This document shows positions 42,060 to 50,343 of a stretch of DNA of 64,000 bases, piece after piece. The first letter of the stretch is position 1, and each line of letters begins with the position of its first letter. This DNA is from Planctomycetota bacterium. Lineage in GTDB: Bacteria > Planctomycetota > B15-G4 > SIAN01. Where the stretch lies: NCBI GenBank assembly GCA_016795285.1, contig JAEUIC010000008.1:164787-228786 (forward strand), in the 5' to 3' direction. The notes below the pieces were generated by a model. That model worked only from the letters and a program-made list of their open reading frames with translations. It made no database searches and was not told the origin of the DNA. The position numbers and the translations under genes are program-made.

Positions 42060-43499
42060 ATGCTCACCGTTCGCCATGGAGCTGCCGGCGCCGGCGGCTT
42101 CGCCCTGCTCGCAGCGCTGGCCCTGCCCGCGCCGTCGAGCCACCGCGAAGCGCCGTTCGTCACCGAGACGCCGAAGGTCGACGCGACCGACTTCTACCTG
42201 TTCAACAGCTACGAGCCGGGCCGCGACGGCTACGTCACGCTGATCGCCAACTACCTGCCGCTGCAGGCGGCGTACGGCGGTCCGAACTACTTCGCGCTCG
42301 ATCCCAACGCGCTCTACGAGATCCACGTCGACAACGACGGCGACGCGCAGGAGGACCTCACCTTCTCCTTCCGCTTCACGAACAACCTGAAGGACCTCGC
42401 GCTGGCGGTCGGCAACCCGGGCCAGGAGAAGTCGATCTCGATCCCGCTGATCAACGCCGCGCCGATCGACGCCACCAACACCGGCGGCTTGAACGTCGGC
42501 GAGACCTACACGCTGAACGTGATCGAGGGCAACCGGCGCACCGGCAAGGCGACGCCGGTGGTGAACGCGAAGAGCGGCGCGACCACCTTCGAGAGGCCGG
42601 TCGACAACATCGGCACCAAGTCGATCCCCGACTACGCCGGCTACGCCGCCGCTCGCACCTACGACATCCAGCTGCCCGACGGCTCGCTCGGCCGCATGTT
42701 CGTCGGCCAGCGCGACGACCCGTTCGTGGTGAACCTCGGCGAGGCGTTCGACCTGGTCAACCTCGATCCGCTCGGCGCGGTCGACGGTGCCGAGGACGTC
42801 ATCGCGGACGCCAACGTCACCTCGCTGATCCTCGAGCTCCCGGCGCGCTACCTCACCGGCGGCAACGGCAGCGTGATCGGCGGCTGGACGACGGCGTCGC
42901 TGCGCCAGGAGGGCAAGCTGAAGGACAAGCCGACCTTCGCCGAGCCCGAAGGGCGCAAGGGCAAGTGGATGCAGGTGTCGCGCCTGTCGAGCCCGCTCGT
43001 GAACGAGCTGGTCATCGGGCTGAAGGACAAGGACAAGTTCAACGCGAGCGAGCCGAAGGACGACGCGCAGTTCCTCGACTACGTGACCCACCCGGCGCTG
43101 CCCGAGCTGCTCGAAGCGCTCTTCGGCGTCCGCGCGCCGAACCTCTTCCCGCGCAGCGATCTCGTCTCCGTCTTCGTGACCGGCGTCGCCGGGCTGAACG
43201 CGAATGGCGGCGTCGGCGAGATGCTGCGCCTCAACACCGCGATCGCGGCCACGCCGAAGGCGCTGCAGAGCAACCTCGGCGTGATCGGCGGCGACCTCGC
43301 CGGCTACCCGAACGGTCGGCGCCTCGGCGATGACGTGGTCGACATCTCGCTGCGCGCGGTGATGGGCGTGCTGCTGAACGCGACCGATGCGCCGGATGGC
43401 CAACTGCCCTACACCGACGGCGCCTACGTCGATGCCACGCAGTTCGGCGACGCGTTCCCCTACGTGAACCTGCCCTTCCCGGGCGCTCCCAAGTCCTGA
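42060..43499 (+). CDS. DUF4331 family secreted protein
   Basis: 479 residues. An N-terminal hydrophobic segment (GAGGFALLAALALPAPSS) is followed by the family hallmark SHREAPFVTETPKVDATDFYLFNSY and later YEIHVDNDGDAQEDLTFSFRF, then GNRRTGKATPVVNAKSG and MFVGQRDDPFVVNLGEAFDLV. These identify DUF4331, a widespread exported family of unknown function. I chose the ATG at 42060 because GAGGG lies six bases upstream; 42054 and 42000 are alternatives. It heads a block with a DUF4198 protein, an ECF sigma factor and a cupin anti-sigma factor, so it is probably a target of that sigma factor. Confidence 0.85.
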   Translation: MLTVRHGAAGAGGFALLAALALPAPSSHREAPFVTETPKVDATDFYLFNSYEPGRDGYVTLIANYLPLQAAYGGPNYFALDPNALYEIHVDNDGDAQEDLTFSFRFTNNLKDLALAVGNPGQEKSISIPLINAAPIDATNTGGLNVGETYTLNVIEGNRRTGKATPVVNAKSGATTFERPVDNIGTKSIPDYAGYAAARTYDIQLPDGSLGRMFVGQRDDPFVVNLGEAFDLVNLDPLGAVDGAEDVIADANVTSLILELPARYLTGGNGSVIGGWTTASLRQEGKLKDKPTFAEPEGRKGKWMQVSRLSSPLVNELVIGLKDKDKFNASEPKDDAQFLDYVTHPALPELLEALFGVRAPNLFPRSDLVSVFVTGVAGLNANGGVGEMLRLNTAIAATPKALQSNLGVIGGDLAGYPNGRRLGDDVVDISLRAVMGVLLNATDAPDGQLPYTDGAYVDATQFGDAFPYVNLPFPGAPKS

Positions 43500-43540
43500 T
43501 CGTCGCTGACCTCGTCGGTCGGCCGGGCCCGGCCCGGGCC

Positions 43541-43580
43541 CCCGCGCCGGGGGGCGGGGGGGGGGGGGGGGGGGGGCCCG
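43541..43580 (+). repeat. Run of 22 G residues with flanking GC-rich inverted repeat
   Basis: Positions 43556-43577 are an unbroken run of 22 G, preceded by a further six G (43549-43554) and a single C. GGGCCCGGCCCGGGCCC lies just before it (43525-43541), so the area can form hairpins or a G-quadruplex. It sits in the 106-base gap between the DUF4331 gene and the DUF4198 gene. Length variation by slippage, or an assembly error, is possible here. Confidence 0.9.
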
Positions 43581-43605
43581 GCCGCCGTCGTCGCTGGAGA
43601 GATCG

Positions 43606-44460
43606 ATGAGCTCTCGAACGTGCACCCCGCTGCGGCGCGCGCTGTCGTCGCTGCTGCTGCTCGCCCTGCTGGCGCTGCTGGCGCCGCTCGCCACTTCGCA
43701 CGACTGGTGGCTCGAGCCGGAACGGACGAGCGCGGCGCGCGGCGAGTCGATCGCGGTGGTCGCCAAGGTCGGCGTCGCCTTCGCCGGCGAGCGCGTCGCG
43801 CGCGACCCGAAGCGGATCCGCCGCTTCGTCGCGCTCGATGCGGCGGGCGAGCGGCCGGTCGCCGGCGCACCCGGCGCCGAGCCGTTCGGCTCGCTCGAGC
43901 TGCGGCGCGACGGGACCACGCTGCTCGCGTACGAGAGCGAGCCGGCGCGCGTCTACCTGCGCGCGCCCGAGTTCGAGGCCTACCTCGCCGAGGAGGGGCT
44001 CGAGGCGATCGTCGCGGCGCGCGCGGCGCGCGGCGAGTCGAGCAAGATGGGGCTCGAGCAGTACGTGCGCTGCGCGAAGGCGCTGCTCCGCACGCCGGAC
44101 GCGCCGCTCGTGGACCGCGTCGCCGGGCTGCCGTTCGAGCTGGTGGCCGCGGGCGACCTCGCTCCGCTCGCGGCGGGCGGGACGCTCGTGGTCGACGTGC
44201 GCTTCCGCGGCGAGCCGCTCGCGAACGTCCTGGTCGTCGCGCTCGAGCGCGACCACCGCGACGCGCCGCTCGCCGCGCGCAGCGATGCGAACGGGCGCGT
44301 CGAGCTGGCGCTGCCGCACGGCGGTGCCTGGCTGGTGAAGGCGGTCCACATGGCGCGGCTCGAGGGCGCCGTCGCCGCCGAGTCGCGGCTCGACTGGCAG
44401 AGCTGGTGGGCGTCGCTCACGTTCGAGGTGCCGCCGGTCGCGCGCGCGGAGGGGCGCTGA
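43606..44460 (+). CDS. DUF4198-like periplasmic protein
   Basis: 284 residues. A signal peptide (LSSLLLLALLALLAPLATS) is followed by SHDWWLEPERTSAARGESIAVVAKVGVAFAGE, the typical start of DUF4198 proteins (H-D-F/W-W at the mature N-terminus, sometimes linked to metal uptake such as nickel or cobalt). The C-terminal part FRGEPLANVLVVALERDHRDAPLAARSDANGRVELALPHGGAWLVKAVHM is an Ig-like domain also typical of the family. GGAGAG precedes the ATG. The stop overlaps the sigma-factor start by one base, which ties its expression to that regulator. Confidence 0.83.
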   Translation: MSSRTCTPLRRALSSLLLLALLALLAPLATSHDWWLEPERTSAARGESIAVVAKVGVAFAGERVARDPKRIRRFVALDAAGERPVAGAPGAEPFGSLELRRDGTTLLAYESEPARVYLRAPEFEAYLAEEGLEAIVAARAARGESSKMGLEQYVRCAKALLRTPDAPLVDRVAGLPFELVAAGDLAPLAAGGTLVVDVRFRGEPLANVLVVALERDHRDAPLAARSDANGRVELALPHGGAWLVKAVHMARLEGAVAAESRLDWQSWWASLTFEVPPVARAEGR

Positions 44461-45188
44461 TGGACTCGCCGGCGCGGCGGCGGACGCGCGAGGCGGCGTG
44501 CGGCGCCGTCTGGCGCGAACCTTGCGCCCCGCCGCGCGCGACGGTAGGGGAGCGGCCCGAACCGCGTCCCGCCGCCCCTTCGCGAGCGATCGAATTGCCG
44601 ACCCCCGAGAGCCGCGCAGCGCCCCCCGCGCCCGACCTCGCTGCGCTGGTCGCCCGCATGGCGACCGGCGACGAGGCGGCGTTGGCCGAGCTGTGGGACG
44701 CGACGCGGGCGTCGCTGTTCGGCCTCGCGCTGCAGGTGGTGCGCGAGCGCGGCGGCGCCGAGGAGGCGCTGCTCGACACCTACGCACAGGCGTGGCGCGA
44801 GGCGCGCCGCTTCGATCCGGCGCGCGGCCACCCGCTCGCGTGGCTGCTCAACATGGCGCGTTCGCGCGCGATCGATCGGCTGCGCTTGGCGGGCGGCGCG
44901 GTGCGGCGGCGCGAGACCGCGCTCGAGGCGGCGACCGGCGTCGAGAGCGGCGCGGCGGCGCCCGTCGAGGCGGCGTGGCTCGCGGAACGGCGCGCGCGCA
45001 TCGTCGCGGCGCTCGAGCGGCTGCCGGTCGAGCAGGCGCAAGCGCTGCGCTGCGCCTTCTTCCTCGGCATGAGCCACTCCGAGGTCGCCGACCATCTCGA
45101 AGAACCCCTTGGTACCGTGAAGACGCGCATCCGCACCGGCCTGCAGCGGCTGCGCCACCTCCTCCTCGAGCTGGAGGCCTCCGCATGA
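44460..45188 (+). CDS. ECF-type RNA polymerase sigma factor
   Basis: Up to 242 residues. Sigma region 2 is LARMATGDEAALAELWDATRASLFGLALQVV-like, followed by AWREARRFDPARGHPLAWLLNMARSRAIDRLR. Region 4 is LPVEQAQALRCAFFLGMSHSEVADHLEEPLGTVKTRIRTGLQRLRHLL. The first ~60 residues are Pro/Arg/Ala-rich and poorly conserved; translation might begin further in, for example at a TTG near 44595. The region and the cupin protein that follows (four-base overlap) match the ChrR-type ECF groups, which in Rhodobacter respond to singlet oxygen. Confidence 0.9.
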   Translation: MDSPARRRTREAACGAVWREPCAPPRATVGERPEPRPAAPSRAIELPTPESRAAPPAPDLAALVARMATGDEAALAELWDATRASLFGLALQVVRERGGAEEALLDTYAQAWREARRFDPARGHPLAWLLNMARSRAIDRLRLAGGAVRRRETALEAATGVESGAAAPVEAAWLAERRARIVAALERLPVEQAQALRCAFFLGMSHSEVADHLEEPLGTVKTRIRTGLQRLRHLLLELEASA

Positions 45189-45856
45189 GCGAGACGATGG
45201 AACCCGACGAAGAGCTGCGCTGGCGCGCCGAGCAGTACGCGATGGGCGCGCTCGCCGATGCGGAGCGGCAGGCGTTCGAGCAGGCGCTCGCGCGGCCGGG
45301 TGCCCCCGAACGGGAGGCGCTGCGAGCGGCGGAGGAGCTGCTGGCGGCGCTCGCGTTGGGGGCGGCGCCGGTCGAGCCGCCGCCCGCGTTGTGCGAGCGG
45401 CTCCTGGCCCGCGTGCGCGCCGAGACGCCGAGCGCGGCTGCCGGCGCCGCGGAGTCGAGCGTGGCGGCGGGAACGGCGGCGGTTGCGCCTCCTTCGGTCC
45501 AGCCGTGGAAGCAGTGGGGCGGCGGCGCGGCCGACTTGCTGCTGCGCCACGACGAGGGGCGCTTCGAGCCGACCGGGCGCGAGGGGATCTTCGTCAAGAA
45601 GCTCCACGTCGACCCGCAGGGCGATCGCGCGACGCTGCTGATCCGCATGGAGCCGGGCGCGAGCTTCCCGGCCCATCGCCACGGCGGTTACGAGGAGTGC
45701 TTCGTCCTCTCCGGCGACCTGCGCCATGGCGAGCGCGTGATGCGCAGCGGCGACTTCGAGCGGGTCGCCGGCGCGACGCGGCACGAGCGGCAGTGGACGG
45801 AGGGTGGCTGCCTGCTGCTGATCCACTCCTCGCTCTGCGACGAGCTGCTGGCGTAG
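45185..45856 (+). CDS. ChrR-like cupin anti-sigma factor
   Basis: 223 residues. The N-terminal part (DEELRWRAEQYAMGALADAERQAFEQAL) resembles anti-sigma domains of the RskA/ChrR kind, but lacks the zinc HxxxCxxC motif. Residues ~125-215 form a cupin: LLIRMEPGASFPAHRHGGYEECFVLSGDLRHGERVMRSGDFERVAGATRHERQW, with HxH, a glutamate four residues later, and a further histidine as metal ligands. It overlaps the sigma factor gene by four bases. It is likely the cytoplasmic, metal-dependent sensor that holds the sigma factor. Confidence 0.85.
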   Translation: MSETMEPDEELRWRAEQYAMGALADAERQAFEQALARPGAPEREALRAAEELLAALALGAAPVEPPPALCERLLARVRAETPSAAAGAAESSVAAGTAAVAPPSVQPWKQWGGGAADLLLRHDEGRFEPTGREGIFVKKLHVDPQGDRATLLIRMEPGASFPAHRHGGYEECFVLSGDLRHGERVMRSGDFERVAGATRHERQWTEGGCLLLIHSSLCDELLA

Positions 45857-45907
45857 CGACGCGCGCGCCGCGGGAAGGGCGGGGGGCACGGGCGTGATCG
45901 CGCGCCT

Positions 45908-47383
45908 ATGCTCCCGCCGATGAACTCGAACGAGCCGAACGCGCCGCCGCCGCTGCCGCCGCTGCCGCCGCTGCCGTCCCCGAGCGCCGCGCCGCAGTCC
46001 GAGGTGGCGGCCGCAGCGCCGCTCGATGCCAAGGGGCTGCGCGGCGTCATCGTCGCGTCGAGCGTCGGGACGCTCTTCGAGTGGTACGACTTCTACCTCT
46101 ACGGGTCGCTCGCGGTCTTCTTCTCCGACCTCTTCTTCCCGCCCGGCAACGAGCGGGCGACGCTGCTCGCGAGCCTCGCCACGTTCGGCGCCGGCTTCGC
46201 GGTGCGGCCGCTCGGCGCGCTGGTCTTCGGGCGCATCGGCGACCTGGTCGGCCGCAAGTACACGTTCCTCGTCACCATCGTGACGATGGGGCTCTCGACC
46301 GCGCTGATCGGCCTGCTGCCGAGCTACGCGAGCGCCGGCTGGTTCGCGCCGGTCGCGCTGGTGCTGCTGCGGCTGATCCAGGGGCTCGCGCTCGGCGGCG
46401 AGTACGGCGGCGCGGCGACCTACGTGGCGGAGCACGTCCCCGACGAGCGGCGCGGCTGGTGGACGAGCTTCATCCAGACCACGGCGACGCTCGGCTTCTT
46501 CCTGTCGCTCGGCGTGATCGGCGCGACGCGGGTCGCGTGCGGCGAGGAGTCGTTCCGCGCGTGGGGGTGGCGCATCCCGTTCCTCGTCTCGTTCGTGCTG
46601 CTGGCGCTGTCGCTCTGGATCCGGCTGCGCATGCGCGAGTCGCCGCTCTTCGCCAAGCTGAAGCGCGAGGGGCGCGTCGCGAAGAACCCGCTGAAGGAGA
46701 GCTTCACCAACCGGGTGAACCTCCGCTACGTGCTGCTGGCGCTGTTCGGCGCGACGGCCGGCCAGGGCGTCGTCTGGTACACGGGGCAGTTCTACGCGCT
46801 CACCTTCCTGCAGAAGTCGCTCGGCCTGTCGTGGCAGCTCGCCTACGGCATCGTCGCCGGCGGGCTGCTGCTCGGCACGCCGCTCTTCCTCGTGTTCGGC
46901 GCGTGGTCGGATCGCGTCGGCCGCAAGAAGGTGATGCTCGGCGGCATGGCGGCGGCGGCGCTCACCTGGCTGCCGATCTACCGCGCGATGACGGCGCTCG
47001 GGAACCCCGACTTCGCCGGCGCCGTGACCGAGCTGCCGGCGGCCAACGTGCTCGGCCTCGTGCTGCTGCTCTTCGTGCAGATGGCGTGGGTGGCGATGGT
47101 CTACGGGCCGATCGCGGCGTTCCTGGTCGAGCTCTTCCCGACGTCGATCCGCTACACGTCGATGTCGCTGCCCTACCACCTCGGCAACGGCTGGTTCGGC
47201 GGCTTCCTGCCGCTGATCGCGACGACGCTCACCACGTCGCCGTGGGTGCAGCAGCGGCTCGGCGCCGACGCGGCCTACGCGGGGCTCGCCTATCCGATCG
47301 CGGTCTGCGTGATGTCGCTCGTGATCGGCGGCGCGCTGCTGCCCGAGACGCGCCTGAAGCGGATCGATCGCGCGGAGCACTGA
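45908..47383 (+). CDS. MFS transporter, metabolite:H+ symporter type
   Basis: 491 residues with about 12 membrane helices. MHS-type signatures are ASSVGTLFEWYDFYLYGSLAVFFSDLFFP near the N-terminus, RIGDLVGRKYTFLVTIVTMGLST, RLIQGLALGGEYGGAATYVAEHVPDERRGWWTSF and, in the second half, GAWSDRVGRKKVMLGG. Members carry organic acids, proline/betaine or shikimate; the substrate cannot be read here. The first ~40 residues are Pro-rich and the start is uncertain (ATG at 45908 or 45920). Whether it belongs to the ECF operon 51 bases upstream is unclear. Confidence 0.88.
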   Translation: MLPPMNSNEPNAPPPLPPLPPLPSPSAAPQSEVAAAAPLDAKGLRGVIVASSVGTLFEWYDFYLYGSLAVFFSDLFFPPGNERATLLASLATFGAGFAVRPLGALVFGRIGDLVGRKYTFLVTIVTMGLSTALIGLLPSYASAGWFAPVALVLLRLIQGLALGGEYGGAATYVAEHVPDERRGWWTSFIQTTATLGFFLSLGVIGATRVACGEESFRAWGWRIPFLVSFVLLALSLWIRLRMRESPLFAKLKREGRVAKNPLKESFTNRVNLRYVLLALFGATAGQGVVWYTGQFYALTFLQKSLGLSWQLAYGIVAGGLLLGTPLFLVFGAWSDRVGRKKVMLGGMAAAALTWLPIYRAMTALGNPDFAGAVTELPAANVLGLVLLLFVQMAWVAMVYGPIAAFLVELFPTSIRYTSMSLPYHLGNGWFGGFLPLIATTLTTSPWVQQRLGADAAYAGLAYPIAVCVMSLVIGGALLPETRLKRIDRAEH

Positions 47384-47420
47384 GCGCGCGACGCCGCGTC
47401 GCTCGGCGGGCGCGTCTCGC

Positions 47421-47903
47421 TCAGCCGTGCTTGCGCGGCGAGAGCGACTCGACCACGCGCGCGCCGAGCCGGCCGTCGACGACGACGATCTCGGCCAGCG
47501 CGATCGGCTTGCCGTTCACGTAGAGCTCGATCGGCTGCCCGGCGTGCTTGTCGAGGTCGATGATCGTGCCGGGCTGGATCGAGAGCAGCTGCTCGAGCTT
47601 GAGCTCGCGCGTGCCGACCACCGCGGCGACCTCGACGCCGACGTCGAGCAGCACGCCGAGGTGCTTGCCGCCCGCGCTCGGATGGCTGCCGCCGAACTCG
47701 GGCAGCGCCACCTTCGCGGCAGCGGTCGTCGGCTCCCCCGGCATCGACACGTCGAGCGAGGCGAGCGGCGGCTCCTGCGGCTCGACCGCCTCGGTCGCGG
47801 CGATCGCGGCGGCATCGGCGGCGGCGTCGGCAGCAGCGGCGGCCGCCTCGGCGGCGTTCGCGGCGCTCTCGGCATCGGCGGGAGTGGGTTCGGCGTCGCT
47901 CAT
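47421..47903 (-). CDS. fliN: Flagellar motor switch protein FliN
   Basis: 160 residues. The N-terminal ~75 residues are Ala/Glu-rich. The C-terminal SpoA domain is clear: LLDVGVEVAAVVGTRELKLEQLLSIQPGTIIDLDKHAGQPIELYVNGKPIALAEIVVVDGRLGARVVES. FliN forms the bottom of the C-ring with FliM and FliG. I chose the ATG at 47903, one base after the fliM stop region; further upstream the open frame is an arginine-rich shadow of fliM. It is the last gene of the long - operon. Confidence 0.95.
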   Translation of the reverse strand: MSDAEPTPADAESAANAAEAAAAAADAAADAAAIAATEAVEPQEPPLASLDVSMPGEPTTAAAKVALPEFGGSHPSAGGKHLGVLLDVGVEVAAVVGTRELKLEQLLSIQPGTIIDLDKHAGQPIELYVNGKPIALAEIVVVDGRLGARVVESLSPRKHG

Positions 47904-47904
47904 C

Positions 47905-49008
47905 TCAGCCGCTCTTCGGCTTCGGACGCGCCGCAGCTGGACGGGCGCCCGGAGCGCCCGGTTGCGCGCCCGCGCTGGCGGCGCGCGCTTGGGCGGCGGC
48001 CGGGCGGGGGGCGACCGGCGCGGCAGGCTTGGCGGGGCCGGTCGTCCCGTCGCCGGCGGCTGGCGTCCCGGCGGCGGCTCCGGCGGGCGCGGCCGCAGCT
48101 GCAGCATTCGCGCCGTTCGTCGCGGCGGCTGCGGCGCCCTTCGGCGCCGGCGGGTCGAGCACCTCGCTCACTTCGATCGCGTAGCGACCGTCGTGCGTGC
48201 CGAGCTTGGCGCGGAAGCGCGGCTTGCCCTGGATGTGGACGTCGATCGGCTCGCCGGGCGGCAGCTCGAAGAGCACCACGTCGCCGGGCGCGAGCGCGGC
48301 CGCTTCCTCCACGGTGAGCCGGCAGCGGGCGAGCTCGACGATCAGCTCGAGCGGCGCGCTGGCGATCGGTCCTTCGACCTCGGCGGCGCTGCTCTGCCGC
48401 TCGACGGGCTTCGGCTCCGCCTGCTCGAGGATGCGGCGCGAGACGCAGAGGAGCAGCTCGTGCTCCTGGTCGAAGAGCTTCACCTTCCACGGGATCCGCG
48501 CGAACGGCTCCTCGAGGTCGGGCATGAAGGTCAAGAGCGGTTCGGGCAGCGGCCGCGCCGGCACCAGCGACAGCGCGAGCGGCGGCAGCTCCAGCGCGCG
48601 CGCGAGGCCGGTGAAGAGGTCGCGCAGGAAGCGCATGCCGAGCTCGAACTCGATGGCGGTCGGCGCCTTGCCGGTCGCCTTCGCCTGGCCCGGCCCGCCG
48701 AGCTGGCGGTCGATCGCGGCGTAGACGAGGTCGGGCGCGCAACCGAGCAGCACCGTGCGCGCGCCCGGGTCGGCCTTCGCGCCGCCGCTGTACCACCACG
48801 CCTTGCCGTCCTGGAATCCGGCGAAGTGGCGCACGCGCGCGACGTCGGCGGCGCCCACCGTCACCTCGGTGCGCACGCGCAGCAGGCGGCGCACGTGGAT
48901 GCGCATCTCCTCGCCGAGCGAGTCGCGCTGCGTCTCGAGGCGGCGCGCCGACTCGCGCGGCAGCGGGGCCGGGGTCGAGAGGTCGTAGCTCTGCGCGCTG
49001 CTGCCCAT
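47905..49008 (-). CDS. fliM: Flagellar motor switch protein FliM, atypical ends
   Basis: 367 residues. The middle domain contains VLLGCAPDLVYAAIDRQLGGPG and AIEFELGMRFLRDLFTGLARAL, and the SpoA domain is VELARCRLTVEEAAALAPGDVVLFELPPGEPIDVHIQGKPRFRAKLGTHDGRYAIEVSEV. Two oddities: the N-terminus (MGSSAQSYDLSTPAPLPRESARRLETQ) has no LSQxEIDxLL CheY-P-binding motif, and the last ~85 residues are an Ala/Pro-rich tail. The start is the ATG at 49008; a GTG at 49017 overlapping the fliL stop is also possible. Confidence 0.92.
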   Translation of the reverse strand: MGSSAQSYDLSTPAPLPRESARRLETQRDSLGEEMRIHVRRLLRVRTEVTVGAADVARVRHFAGFQDGKAWWYSGGAKADPGARTVLLGCAPDLVYAAIDRQLGGPGQAKATGKAPTAIEFELGMRFLRDLFTGLARALELPPLALSLVPARPLPEPLLTFMPDLEEPFARIPWKVKLFDQEHELLLCVSRRILEQAEPKPVERQSSAAEVEGPIASAPLELIVELARCRLTVEEAAALAPGDVVLFELPPGEPIDVHIQGKPRFRAKLGTHDGRYAIEVSEVLDPPAPKGAAAAATNGANAAAAAAPAGAAAGTPAAGDGTTGPAKPAAPVAPRPAAAQARAASAGAQPGAPGARPAAARPKPKSG

Positions 49009-49013
49009 GGCCG

Positions 49014-49571
49014 TCACTGCACCAGGAAGTCGTCGAAGAAGAGGCCGGTGATGGCGCCGTTCGCGGGATCGGCGAAGAGGATCGGCTTCAGCTGGTCGAG
49101 GATCTCGAGCTTGAGCAGCTCCTTGCCGCGCGGCGTCTTGAGTTCGGTCGACTGCTTGCCGGACATCAGCGTGATCAGCGAGTCGCGGATCGCGGCGGCG
49201 AAGTCGCCCCCTTTCGCGCAGGCGGCGACGACGAGGTTCTCGGTGTCGACGTCCTTGGCGCGGATCTCGAGGATCAGCACGAACTTGCCGGAGACCGCCT
49301 GCCCGGTGTCGGCGAGGTTCGCGATCAGCTGCGGCAGCGCGATCTTCTTCGGCGGGAGGAAGGTGTCGAGCGGCGTCGGCGGCGGCTCCTCCTTCTCGAC
49401 GATCACCTCGGGTTCGACGGGAGCCGGCGCGGTGACGATGGCGGCGGTGAGGCCGAGCCCGACCGAGACGACGCCGCCCACCATGTAGGGGAGCAGCGCC
49501 TTCATCTTGCTCGGCGGCGCGGCGGCCTCGGCGCCGTCCTTCGCCGCTTCCTTCTTGTCCGCCTCGGCCAT
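49014..49571 (-). CDS. fliL: Flagellar basal-body protein FliL
   Basis: 185 residues. A single N-terminal membrane helix (MKALLPYMVGGVVSVGLGLTAAIV) is followed by a periplasmic domain with the FliL pattern: IANLADTGQAVSGKFVLILEIRAKD, then AAIRDSLITLMSGKQSTELKTPRGKELLKLEILDQLKPIL and FFDDFLVQ at the C-terminus. FliL rings surround and stabilise stator units. Its stop overlaps a possible GTG start of fliM. Confidence 0.95.
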   Translation of the reverse strand: MAEADKKEAAKDGAEAAAPPSKMKALLPYMVGGVVSVGLGLTAAIVTAPAPVEPEVIVEKEEPPPTPLDTFLPPKKIALPQLIANLADTGQAVSGKFVLILEIRAKDVDTENLVVAACAKGGDFAAAIRDSLITLMSGKQSTELKTPRGKELLKLEILDQLKPILFADPANGAITGLFFDDFLVQ

Positions 49572-49592
49572 CGCCCGCTCCCGTCGGCTCGC

Positions 49593-50318
49593 TCAGCGCG
49601 CGCCGCCGCTCTCGCCCCCGAGGTACCAGCGCAGCGACACCTTGCGCGCTGCGCCCTCCGCGCCATCGGTCCCCTCGACGGAGCCGATCGCCCCGGAGCC
49701 GATCGGGATCAGCCGCTCGGCCGGGACATGCGCTTCGGTCAGGTATCGGACGACCGCCCGGGCGCGCTGAAGCGAAAGGGCAAGTCGTTCCGCATGGCGG
49801 TGCCCCTCCTCCTCGCCGCACGAGCCGACCACCTCGATCGTGCCGGCGCGCAGCGCCAGCGTGGGGGCGAGCTTGTCGAGGTTCTCGCGGTCCTTGAGGG
49901 TGAGGCGCGCCGACTTGGTCGAGAAGGTGCAGCCGAGCGGCAGGACGACCTTGGCGCCCGGCTCGGTCACCTCGCCCGACCCCTTCTTCAGCAGGTCGAG
50001 CTCCTCGCGCAGCATCTTGTCGGTGTGCTCGACCCAGTTCTCCTTGGCGAGCGGATCGATCTTCGGCGGGCGGTAGCGCGCGAGCGGGCTCGTCTTCGGG
50101 ATGAGCGTGCGACTGCTCGGCATCACGCCCGGCAGGCCGAGCGCCTCGAGCGTGTCGAGGTAGGAGCCGATGCCCGAGTAGGCGAAGCCCGCTTCCTGCA
50201 TGCTCGCCATCGAGACGACGAGGATGAAGAAGCAGAGCAGGTTGGTCATCATGTCGGAGTAGGAACACATCCACATCGGGATGATGTTCTTCGTCTCCTT
50301 CGGTCCTTCCTTCGGCAT
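49593..50318 (-). CDS. motB: MotB-like stator protein, second copy
   Basis: 241 residues. The N-terminal segment IIPMWMCSYSDMMTNLLCFFILVVSM holds the ion-conducting aspartate (Asp22) of MotB. The C-terminal OmpA-like peptidoglycan-binding domain is recognisable (GTIEVVGSCGEEEGHRHAERLALSLQRARAVVRYLTEAHVPAERLIPIGSG). It is a distant paralogue of the MotB encoded next to it (50344-51069): same size, same position of Asp22. Only one MotA gene is present, so mixed MotB dimers are possible. Confidence 0.88.
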   Translation of the reverse strand: MPKEGPKETKNIIPMWMCSYSDMMTNLLCFFILVVSMASMQEAGFAYSGIGSYLDTLEALGLPGVMPSSRTLIPKTSPLARYRPPKIDPLAKENWVEHTDKMLREELDLLKKGSGEVTEPGAKVVLPLGCTFSTKSARLTLKDRENLDKLAPTLALRAGTIEVVGSCGEEEGHRHAERLALSLQRARAVVRYLTEAHVPAERLIPIGSGAIGSVEGTDGAEGAARKVSLRWYLGGESGGAR

Positions 50319-50343
50319 GCGCGGCTCCTCGCGATCCGGCGCG

